DNA of 64,000 nt from Phalacrocorax aristotelis (taxonomy: Eukaryota > Chordata > Aves > Suliformes > Phalacrocoracidae): the NCBI RefSeq assembly GCF_949628215.1, contig NC_134282.1:18766723-18830722 (forward strand), given 5' to 3'. Positions 42,601-52,657 of the stretch are shown here, in pieces. Each line of letters begins with the position of its first letter. Position 1 is the stretch's first letter. Position numbers and translations under genes: made by a program. The notes under the pieces are model-generated. The model had not been told where the DNA came from. It was given only the letters and a program-made list of their open reading frames with translations, and searched no databases.

Positions 42601-45600
42601 GGAGCTGCGGGCATCGCAGGGGCCCCCAAGCCAACAACACAGCTCCCCGAGGACGGATCATGGGTGGCAGCGTGGCCCCGCAGGGGGCCTGGCCCTGGCT
42701 GGTGTCGGTGCGGCTCCACGGGGAGCTGATGTGTGGAGGGGTGCTCGTGGGGCGCTCCTGGGTCCTCACTGCAGCCCACTGCTTCACTGGGTATGGCAGG
42801 AACGCAGCAATGTAGGGGTGATGTCCCTACAGAGGGGTGGATGGGGTGCCACCCCTGTCACCCCTGTAACTCACTGCCCCTGCACTGCCAGGAATCGAAA
42901 TGAACTGGCATGGACGGTGGTGGTGGGCGACCATGAGCAGGGCAAGCTGGACGCGGGTGAGCGGGTAGTGCCCGTCCGGCGCATCCTGCCTCACCCCAAG
43001 GTCGGTGGAGGTGGGCACCCCCCTGACCTCCCTGTGCATGCTCCAGGGCCCCCCACTGACATCCCCTCATCCTCTTCCAGTTTAACCCCAAGACGTTTCA
43101 TGGGGACCTGGCGCTGCTGGAACTGGCAGTGCCACTGGCCCCGTCGCCCACCATCAGCCCTGTGTGCCTGCCCAGCGGCCCTGTGGAGCCCAGCCCCGGC
43201 ACCGCCTGCTACATTGCAGGCTGGGGCTCTCTCTATGAAGGTAGGACCCACACCAACACCCATGGGGTCTGTGGGGTTTCCCCCTTGGTGCCCTCTCAGG
43301 TGCTCAGTCCTGATGCACCAAGCCAGGGCAGAGGGGTACAAAAGAAAGGGGGGGTGCTGGGCACTGGGGACCCTGTAACAGGTGCCTTGCCCAGCAGAGG
43401 GGCCAGCAGCTGACGTGGTGATGGAGGCGCGAGTGCCCCTGCTCAGCCAGGAGACGTGCCGGGGTGCCCTTGGCAGGGACATGCTCACCAACGCCATGTT
43501 TTGTGCTGGGTATTTGTCTGGGGGCATTGACTCCTGCCAGGTAACGCCTGCAGCTGGGGGGCTGCCAGCCCTCCTGCTCAAAAACCCCTTGTGGCACACA
43601 GCGGTGTGCATGTGCCATAGCCTGGCACAGCCCAGAAGCGCAGTTGGGGTCCCAGCCCAGACTGATGCATGGGCATCCCTCCTCCCAGGGTGACTCAGGG
43701 GGCCCGCTGGCATGCCAGGACCCCTCCTCACACCGCTTCATCCTCTACGGTATCACCTCGTGGGGTGACGGCTGTGGTGAGCAGGGCAAACCAGGTGTCT
43801 ACACCCGTGTCGCTGCTTTCGTGGACTGGCTCAGGCTCCAGATGGACTGTGAGTGCCACCAGCTGTGCCAGGGGCGGAAACAGACGTGCCCAGGGTGTTG
43901 TGGGGATACATCGCTCCTGAGCGGGGGTTCAGCACCTCATGGCAGCCCCGGTGCCCTTGCAGCCACCCCTGGCAGCCGGGAACCGAGCTGCTTTGACCTG
44001 CTGGCGCTGGCCCAGCTGCCCTCTGAGCAGCAGCCACTGGAGCGCGCCCGCCTCTGTGCCTTCTATGCTGGGTCCTGCCGGGCCCCCCAGGGCCGGGCTG
44101 CCTGCGCCCGCCTGTCTGAGGAGACCTGCCTTGCCAGGACAAGACAATGCGGTGAGCAGGGGGGCCATGCCAGGGCAAGGGTGTGGGGCGGGACCCCGTT
44201 TTTGGTAGCGTGGAGCTGGTGTGGTGCCAGGGCCATGGCTCTCCCACTGCACCCACAGAGCTGCACTCCTATGCCCAGACATTGGTGGATCTCCTGCGCC
44301 GGGCTGCGGACTTCATCCAAAACCAGTTTGACTTCTCCTTCCTCACCCGTGCCCTGCCCCAGCTCCTGGGCAAGATCTATGGGCATCTCTTCCACCCTCG
44401 TGTCCGCAGGGATGCCCCAGGTACCCTCCCAGACTGGGCCACCCAGTGCCCACTTGGGGTGCCATCAGTCCCCCCCATGCCAGCGCCTGGGCACCAGCAG
44501 CCTGCCCTGGCACCCCCATGGGGCTCTCCTTCTCCTTGTCCCTCCTGTCCCCTTCTTGTCCTCGCAGGCCCAGCTGTGCCAGGGGGCCAGCCCAGCTCCA
44601 CAGCAGAAGGACCCTGGAGACACCCCACCAGGTGAGGGATGGTGGGCCACAGGACAAGGGGGGGGCTAAAGGGTTTGGGGAGGTGGGCAAGGTGCCCATG
44701 GCACTGATATGCCTTTTTGGGGACAGCTTAAAGCATTGGGGTCCTGCTCTTCCTGCAACCAGGGCACACCCAGAGGGAGGTGGGCATGGCCCTCCAGGGT
44801 GCCCAGGGCCAGCCAGATTCCACCAGTGCTGGCACTGCCAGAGTCGGGGGTGGCACTGCCCGGGGGACGTGTGCCACCGGACACCTACCTGAGCTTGCCT
44901 GCTGTGCTTGCAGGTGGGAGGCCAGGCAGCCACCCCCCTTCGCAGAGCTCTTCAGGGCCATGGGACCCCAGCTGCAGGACTGGGTGGAGGCACTGAGGGC
45001 CATGGCAGGGGGCAGCCGCCCGGCGCCCACCCTGGACAGGGGGCAGCTCCCCAGGGAGACATGGCTCTTCTTACAGGTATTTGGGGAGGGATGGGCTGGG
45101 GGGACCTCCTGCCCCTCTGGTGACAGTGCCTCCAGGGACCAAAGCCCAGCAGTTCCCTCATGTCCCCTCCTGACATCCCTTGGACCGATTGTCCTCTGTG
45201 CAGCCACGGAGGTGGTGTCTCCCACTCTGCCACCACAAAGGGGCCATTTCACCCTTCCCAGCTGAAACCAGTGCTCCCAGTCCAACCAGTGCAGAACTAG
45301 CCATGGGTCTGACCACACAACTTGGGATCTGACCCAACACAGCTATAAAGTTCTCGAGTGCCCTCAATGCCCTGTACAATACCAGCCCAGCTGTGCCCTG
45401 GACTCTGCCACTGTGCACATGGCTGTGCCCAGAGGTGCCCTATGGGTGCCACACCCTGTCCCTCCGTCCCTTCAGCAGGGTGAGGAGGTGGTGGAGGAGC
45501 TAGTGGGACAGGGACGAGCCTTCCTTGCCCAGCTGCGGGCAGAGCTGGACCTTGGCAGCCCTCTTGAAACCATGGAGCCGCGATGGGCACCCAGAGAGCT

Positions 45601-46500
45601 GGCAGGGACCCCCTCGCCGAGCCGTGAGTCCTGGGAGCTGGGTGGGCTGGGGCCGACGGGGCAGTGCCCACTGGCCGTGCCCCTGCCAGAGTTTTCTCAC
45701 TTCTCTCCTTGTCAGGGTCCATGCCAAGGGAGAAACGTGAGCTAGTGCCCACGGAGCTGCCGGGGGTAGAGGAGGAGGAGGAGGAGGCAGGTGCAAGCAG
45801 AGGTAAGCTCTGGCCACTGTAGGATGTCACACGCCACCATGGGGAAGGTGGCAAGCCTGGCCTTGGTTTTGCACCCTGGTCCCAGGGCTGATTGTCTCAC
45901 GTTGGTGGGACAGCCCTTGGCCATACCGCCCTCTGCAGGGACCCGCTGCCCCTTCTGCCTCAGCATGCCCAGATTATGGGTGCTCCTTCCCAGGGCGGGC
46001 AGCAGGATGGTGCCCCATGACTCATCCCACCCCTCAGCACACCCCTGATGTCCCCTCTCCATCTTTCTCCTGCCTGTCCCTGGGATTGCAGCATGCCCTG
46101 GCTTCAACGAGTCAGTGGTGCGGGTGGGTGCGGTGCGGGACCTGTACGCCTGGGTCCTGCGGGTGCCCGAGCCGGACCTGGTTATGACCTTCCAGGAGGT
46201 AAGTGCCCCATCCAGCTGCTCCGAGCCCTCTGCCCTGGCAGCCAAGTGGTGCCACCCCCCAGACCATCTCCATTCTGCCATGTCCCTGGGCCCCCTGGGA
46301 CTCACAGTGTTGTCATCTCCCCACAGATCCTGGTGGACCTGGGCTCCAAAAATGCCAAGGGGCTGTACCGGGCACAGGTGCGGGCCACAGTGGGGGGCCG
46401 CCCCACAGCCTTCGCTGGCCTTGTGGGGCTGGAGAGCGACTCACTGGCCCGCAGCATGCCTGGCCTTGTTGCTCTGGCACTTGAGGCGCTGAAAACCTAA
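39694..46500 (+). CDS. PRSS56, trypsin-like serine protease 56
   Basis: Secreted trypsin-like protease; in mammals it is expressed in Muller glia and mutations cause small eyes (nanophthalmos). Exons: 39694-39844, 40690-40851, 41474-41671, 42201-42254, 42601-42790, 42892-43000, 43081-43240, 43398-43540, 43689-43848, 43963-44151, 44259-44420, 44568-44631, 44914-45076, 45476-45623, 45716-45802, 46092-46198, 46327-46500; sum 2421 nt (806 codons plus stop; human is about 600). The triad is present: His in LTAAHC (exon 5), Asp in GDLALLE (exon 7), Ser in GDSGGP (exon 9), with the specificity Asp in DSCQGDSGG. Activation site region is APRGRIMGG. Flanking the protease are two six-cysteine modules (exons 3 and 10). 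The C-terminal domain ends [17 protein letters not shown] as in human. Exon 14 could start at 45476 or 45479 (CAGCAG acceptor). Confidence 0.92.
40190..40410. repeat. CA/TG-rich low-complexity tract in PRSS56 intron 1
   Basis: Interrupted GCACACA, ACATGCA and GGGCACA runs inside the first PRSS56 intron, without a regular unit. Long Cys/His-rich open frames across it are artefacts. Confidence 0.55.
40870..41360. repeat. Minisatellite in PRSS56 intron 2
   Basis: Diverged copies of a unit of about 40 bases with CCCTACCCAAA, ATACCACCCC and AACCAGGAGAC elements fill most of the intron between the exons ending at 40851 and starting at 41474. Confidence 0.6.
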
Positions 46501-46829
46501 TGGTGCCCACAGTGCCCTGGGGCATCATGCCATCAATGGGGACGGGGCCCTGGGGCAGGGGTCTTTCATGTCCTCCAAACACAGCTCCCTCCCCAGCTCA
46601 GGCTCTTCCACCCTTTTGTCCCACATTGTGCCTCAGTTTCCCTCTTCCCGCCAGCACTGCCTGACATCCCCAGGGCAATGGGGTGCTGGGGGGCACCTGG
46701 AGCATCTCAGCCAGGGATCACAGCCCTCATGTCCCCTGGGATCCCTACCTTGACAAGCCCACCTCCACCCCTTTTACCCTAGAGGCACTTGGGCTGTTAT
46801 TTATTTGTACAGAGAAAGGTTTATTTTTC

Positions 46830-46835
46830 AATAAA
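46830..46835 (+). terminator. Polyadenylation signal of PRSS56
   Basis: AATAAA (within CAATAAAAAAGG) 330 bases after the PRSS56 stop codon. An AT-rich stretch (TTATTTATTTG) precedes it. Confidence 0.7.
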
Positions 46836-46859
46836 AAAGGGCTCTATTTTCCAGTAGCT

Positions 46860-47577
46860 GGTGAGTGTGAAGTGAGTGTTGTGCCATGCAGTGCTGGTGA
46901 GGCAGGTGCCAGCAGGGGGGACCTTCCATGGGGGATATGACATCCCATTGCATCCATCTTCCCATTCCCCTGTACCCCCAAAGCGATGCCCCCAGCCTCA
47001 GTTCCTACCCCTGGTGTTGGTCCTGTGCCCAGCCTGGCACAAACACCCCAGCCCCACTCTGGCAGTCAGGTACCCCTCCTGCCCACCGCAGCACCCCTGG
47101 TGCCACTGCATCGGGGACCCACAGGAAACCTCCTGCCAGTTCAGGGGCCAAGAGTGCCCTGGGTCAGCAGCGAGTGCCAGGGTGGTGCCACCCATGTGCT
47201 TGGGCATCAGTGGGTACCAATCCCTCCTACTCTTGGGGAGCCTGCCACTCACAAGCAGCATCACTGGGGCTGCCGAGGAGCAGGGAAGGGGCCGCTACTC
47301 CCAGTGCCCAGCAATGCCCATGCTGGGGTGCCCAGGCACAGAGTGACAGGCTGACACCCGTGGGACTGGTGAGGCCAGCTGTGCCTGCCCGTCTCCCCTT
47401 CTCCAGGCGCGGAGGTGCCGGAAGAGGGTGGGAGCGGGTATCCGGTCCGGCACCCTTCCCCCCGGCACCTGGCACCATCCATCTCTCACTTCGGCCGGCA
47501 GCCGGACATCCGCTTGGCCAGGCCAGGCGGGGAGGTGGCCAGGGCCTGGCACTGTGCGAGGGCACCGCAGGCACCGC
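46860..47577. other. Intergenic and CHRND promoter region
   Basis: About 700 bases between the PRSS56 poly(A) site and the CHRND start. No exon is seen. An E-box (CACCTG, 47466-47471) about 110 bases upstream of the start codon is in the right place for myogenic factor control known for CHRND. No TATA box is evident. Confidence 0.45.
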
Positions 47578-50500
47578 ATGGGGGACCTGCCAGCGTGGCT
47601 GGCCCTGCTTGGGGCACTGGTGCTGTCGGGTGAGTGGGGCCCCAGGGTCTTGGGCATGGGGTTGCCCTATTGCTGGGGGGTTCTGGGCCCCCTCGATGGG
47701 GTTGGTGGGCGTTAATGGTGACAGGATCCAAGCTGGGCACAAGTGCCCCCAGGGCTGCATTTTGGGCATTGCCTGGCACAGTCCCTTCACTGAGCATCCC
47801 CTGCACCTCTGTCCTGGCTGTGCCACCCAGAGCCATGTCCCTGCCCTGTGTGTCTGTGCACAGTGGGGCTGCATCCCTGCCTGCGTCCTGTGCACCAGCA
47901 TATGAGTCCATCTGTACATGCACAATTCCACTGTGTCTGTGTGTCTCTGTGTGTGCCTGTCTGTCTGCATGCACACTGATACTGCATCCATGACCGCGTG
48001 TCCCTGCCTATACTGGGTCCATGTCCATATGTCAGCGTTCACGTGTGCCTCTGTGCATGCATCCTCCTATGTGCCTGGTACCACCATGTCTTTGCCCAAG
48101 TGTCTCTTGTCTGTGTGTCCCTGTGAGTCCTTGTCCATGTGTGCCCATGTGCCCCCCTGCACATGTATCATTCTCACATGTCCAATGTCTGTGGCCCTGT
48201 GCAGCACAGGCACACAGTGTCCCGGCCTCCTCCATCCCTACACCACCCTGCCCTCACCAAACATCTCTGTGGGGTGGCACCAGGCCCAGTAACACCCCAG
48301 CACCACCCTGGTCTGCCTGATCCCATATCCCCAGGTGGGCTCTGTGTGAACCAGGAGGAGCGGCTCATCCACCACCTCTTTGAAGAGAAGGGCTACAACA
48401 AAGAGGTGCGCCCTGTCGTCTCCACTGACCAGGTTGTGGACGTCTATCTGGCCCTCACCCTATCCAACCTCATCTCGCTGGTGAGCCCCAGAGGGCAGTG
48501 CCTGCTGTGGTGTGCCCTCCAGCCATGCTTCACCCATGGGGCTGGCTGCATAGGGGGGAGCCCTGGGGCCACTGGCCCAAACCCTGACTGGTGAGGGTTG
48601 GGGTCCTGGGCTGGGGGGATGGCTGCTGGGCATGGCCCTGGCATCTCACTGCCCCATGCTGTTGTTGCAGAAAGAGGTAGATGAGACACTCACCACCAAC
48701 CTATGGCTTGAGCATGTGAGTAGGGACAGGCATTATGGTGTCAGTTGTGCCCTGAGTCACGGGCAATAGAGTGGCCCAGCATGATGTGGGAGTGACCCAG
48801 GGGTCCCCTCCTCCAGGGCTGGACCGATTACCGCCTGCAGTGGAACAAGTCTGAGTTTGGGGACATTGAAGTGCTCCGCCTGCCACCGGACATGCTGTGG
48901 CTGCCTGAGATAGTCCTGGAGAACAAGTGAGTCGTGCCTTAGTTTCCCCTCCTGAACCCCCTGAGGCATGCTCAGGCTCCCCCCTGCCCCTCGCTGGCCT
49001 CTCTGTCACCTTGGCTCTCTCCCGGCATAGCAATGATGGGCTCTTCGAAATTGCCTACTACTGCAACGTCCTCATCTACAATACGGGCTACGTCTACTGG
49101 CTGCCACCTGCCATCTTCCGCAGCGCCTGTCCCATCAACGTTGACTTCTTCCCCTTTGACTGGCAGAACTGCACCCTCAAATTCAGGTGCCAGGGGACTG
49201 GCTGGGGCAGGACAGGGCAGGGGTGGGCAGCAGAGTGGGCATCCTGGCCCCCTGCAGCGCCCGCTGCTGCAGCACCTTCCCTTGCTGTTGGGGTGCAGCA
49301 CGGTGGGGGTTTGCAGGTGACTAAGTGGTCTGAGTCCATCAGGCTGGAGGTCAGGGTGGGTGGCTGGTGGGTAACAAGCAGCAGGCGCAGCCCCTCACTG
49401 CCTGCCCCCCCACCCCCCCCTCCCCCGGGCCAGCTCGCTGGCGTACAGTGCCCTGGAGATCAGCATGCACTTGAAGACAGATAGCGACCCAGAGACGGGC
49501 AAGTATTACCCAGTGGAGTGGATCATCATCGACCCCGAAGGCTTCACAGGTAATGCTTGTGCTCTCTGCTGTGTCCTGTGGCAGCGGGACACCCTGTATT
49601 TGGCTCAGGGGCACCCTGGTATTGGGGCACCCTGCCATGGCGACACCCGAGCACCTGGGACTTCGGCACCCTGACACCCATCCCACCAGACTTGGAGCTA
49701 CCCTGACCCAGGACAGGGAGACTCGGAGCTGGTGGGCCTGGTGAGGTTGGGCATGGTAGGGGCCCCCTATGCCGTACACTGTCCCATGTGCCCCGGTAGA
49801 GAACGGAGAATGGGAAATCATCCACCGCCCAGCCCGCAAGAACATCCACCCTGAAGCTCCCCCTGAGAGCAGTGAACACCAGGACATCACCTTCTACCTC
49901 ATCATCAAACGCAAGCCGCTCTTCTATGTCATCAACATCGTCACGCCCTGCATCCTCATTGCCTTCATGGCCATTCTTGTCTTCTACCTGCCCGCCGACA
50001 GTGAGTGAACCCTGGTGGCACCCATGCAAGGCTTGGGGGTCACCCCATGGGGTACCTCCATGTCCCACACCTGTACCAGGTCCTGGGACATAGCACACGT
50101 CCTCAGTGACCAGCAAGGGGACACCCTGGTAGGACATCATCATCCCAGCCAGGCACCCTGGCAGAGGCACACTTGGACACAGGATACTCCTTGTGGGACC
50201 CTGGGGTACCACCAAAGTAGAAAACCCTATATGGGGCACTGTATGGTGGGACACTGGGAGGGCAATCCTGGCACTGGTGGCACAGGAAGGGTGACCTGGA
50301 GCAGGGTTTTTCCTGAGCTCACCTGCTCTCCAGGTGGTGAGAAGATGACCCTGGTGATCTCGGTGCTCCTGGCCCAGTCCGTCTTCCTTCTGCTCATCTC
50401 CCAGCGCCTGCCTGCCACCTCCCATGCCATCCCCCTCATCGGCAAGTGAGTCCTGGGCACCGCTGGGTGCAACAGGGATATCATGGGTTCCCTGCAGTGC

Positions 50501-51567
50501 CAGAGGGCAGCTCTGCCTGTGCCCAGCCTCTGTGGCAAAGCCAGCCCTAGGTCCATGCCCCTCATAGGTACCTGCTTTTCATCATGCTACTGGTGACAGC
50601 CGTGGTGGTGATCTGTGTTGTGGTCCTCAACTTCCATTTCCGCACCCCCAGCACCCATACCATGTCTGACTGGGTCAAAGAAGTAAGCGGGGTGCTGGGC
50701 TTGGGTGGGTGAATGGGTGGCACCATGCCCCACAGAGGGCATGGAACAGCCCAGCCCTGGCATTGCATTGGGATGTCCCATCTGCATCACCCCAAGGATT
50801 TGCATGCCCAGGTTGGGGGCAGAATGTGGGGATGTCATTGCACCAACGGGGTGGCCAAGGGACCTGACACTACCTCCTATGCCCCAGGTCTTCTTGGAGA
50901 GCCTGCCCCGCCTGCTGGGCATGTCACAGCCAGGTGAGAGCCCAGCAGGTGCCCCATGCATCCGGCGCTGCAGCTCGGCTGGCTACATCGCCAAGGCAGA
51001 GGAGTACTTCAGCGTCAAGTCCCGCAGCGAGCTCATGTTCGAGAAGCAGTCGGAGCGGCACGGGCTGGCCAGCCGCATTACCCCTGCCCGTGAGCCTCAG
51101 CCCCTCTGCTGGAACATGGGGAAGGGCAGCAGAGCAGGGGTCTCTGGGGGTGGTAGCCCTTTGGAGCCTGTCTCACTGCCCCCCCTTACCCCCAGGTTTG
51201 GCACCCATGGAGACTGGCGAGGAGCAGCTCTACGAGCACGTAAAACCCGTTGTTGACAGTGCCAACTACATTGTCAAGCACATGCGGGAGAAGAACAGCT
51301 ACAATGAGGTGGGGGCTATGGGCATGGCAGGGGCAGAGGGGCCTCCTGTGCCCCCCACTGCCCAGCTCCTGGCTCCTTCCCCAGGAGAAGGACAACTGGA
51401 ACCGTGTGGCCCGTACCTTGGACCGCCTCTGCCTCTTCCTCATCACCCCCACACTGGTGGTGGGCACCCTCTGGATCTTCCTCATGGGCATCTACAACCA
51501 CCCCCCACCGCTGCCCTTTGCCGGAGACCCCTATGACTACCGGGAGGAGAACAAGCGCTTCATCTAG
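47578..51567 (+). CDS. CHRND, muscle nicotinic acetylcholine receptor delta subunit
   Basis: Cys-loop ligand-gated cation channel subunit of the neuromuscular endplate. Exons: 47578-47629, 48335-48480, 48671-48715, 48817-48926, 49031-49186, 49434-49549, 49800-50000, 50334-50445, 50568-50682, 50888-51089, 51196-51308, 51385-51567; sum 1551 nt (516 codons plus stop). Signal peptide [18 protein letters not shown] precedes mature [16 protein letters not shown], essentially the chicken delta N-terminus. The Cys loop is [15 protein letters not shown]. Four membrane segments follow: M1 near [13 protein letters not shown]2 in [18 protein letters not shown]3 in [18 protein letters not shown], and M4 near [13 protein letters not shown]. 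The cytoplasmic loop has the amphipathic stretch [15 protein letters not shown]. Exon lengths (146, 45, 110 and 156) match the conserved muscle-subunit plan. It lies head-to-tail with CHRNG, about 1.1 kb apart, as in other amniotes. Confidence 0.97.
47920..48180. repeat. TG/CTGT-rich low-complexity tract in CHRND intron 1
   Basis: Interrupted TGTGTGTCTC, TGTCTGTCTGC and CCATGTG runs. No regular long unit is seen. It occupies the first CHRND intron and gives Cys/Val-rich artefactual frames. Confidence 0.55.
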
Positions 51568-51629
51568 GTGTGGGGGGTCCCATGTGCCAGCCCCCTGTGC
51601 CTTCCCACTCACCTGCCTTGGCTTGGGGA

Positions 51630-51635
51630 AATAAA
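51630..51635 (+). terminator. Polyadenylation signal of CHRND
   Basis: AATAAA 63 bases after the CHRND stop codon, giving a very short 3' UTR. Confidence 0.8.
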
Positions 51636-51659
51636 GCTGGGTGCTCCTCACCACGCAGT

Positions 51660-52540
51660 GCTGAGCTGGTGGCTGCTCTTGGTGTACCCCCCATGGGCAT
51701 GATGCCCACCCTGAGCGCCGTGTGTGTGCTGGGGAGGGTGATGCCTACCCAGGGAATGGGTGCAGTTGTGTGTCCTGAGCATGGTGGTCCTCAGCTGTGG
51801 CTGGAAGGGGTGTTTCCCAGAGGGGATGTGGTGCTACCAACCCTGCTACCCCCATTGGGCTGGGCATTCGGGACAGGATGGGCTTGGGGAGGTCACAGAC
51901 ACCTCCCAGCACAGCACCATCCCCTGTGGACCCACTGCAGTGGGCAGAGATGCCATCAGTGCTCATATCACCCCCCTGTCCCCATGACCCCCCAGCCAGA
52001 CACCCACAAGTGTCCCCCCATCCTGCAGCACCTGGCTGGGGGCCAAGGGGGTATCTCCTTCCCCAGCTCAGCAGGGCGACACCAGGGCTCCAATTTCAGG
52101 GGGCACAGCTGATGTGCCCCCACCGGCAATGGCCAGGAACAGCTGTCACATCCTTGCCACTGAGCCAGGAATCTCACACCCCTCCCCCACACCCCTACAC
52201 AGGGCCTGGCAGGAGTTGGACCCCCAATGCGGGCATCAGTCCACAGACTGACATCGCGAGACTTGCCTGCCCCTTCCCCACCCTACATCCCAGGGGCAGC
52301 CACCACCATGGGGGGACAGGGCACTGCTGGGGGTGCTGCAGGGAGATGCATCCCTCTGTGGGGTCAGGGGTAAACCGAGGCATGGAACTCATTTTGCCCC
52401 CAGACCCAATTCCAACCCCCATGGCACAAATGTCAGAGGAGCTTCCCAGAAAACTGGCATCACCCTGACAGCGGGGCGGGGGGGGGAGAGTGGGGGGCGG
52501 GGACAGGGGTGGTCACCCGCCCCTCCCCGTCCCGTGGCTG
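51660..52540. other. Intergenic between CHRND and CHRNG
   Basis: GC-rich, no exon or repeat array recognised. It leads into the CHRNG promoter with its paired E-boxes. Confidence 0.5.
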
Positions 52541-52547
52541 TTGGGAA

Positions 52548-52573
52548 CAGCTGACAGCGGTGGAGGACAGCTG
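52548..52573 (+). promoter_or_regulatory. Paired E-boxes in the CHRNG promoter
   Basis: Two identical CAGCTG boxes at 52548-52553 and 52568-52573, 20 bases apart centre to centre (two helical turns), lie about 85-110 bases upstream of the CHRNG start codon. The second is embedded in the palindrome GGACAGCTGTCC. Paired E-boxes bound by MyoD-family factors are known in muscle acetylcholine-receptor promoters; use here is inferred. Confidence 0.6.
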
Positions 52574-52657
52574 TCCTGTCCCACCAGGCGCCAGGCCCAG
52601 AACAACGCTGTACAGGCGCCGAGCAGAGCCCCAGAACCTGCACCCCACCACACTGCC

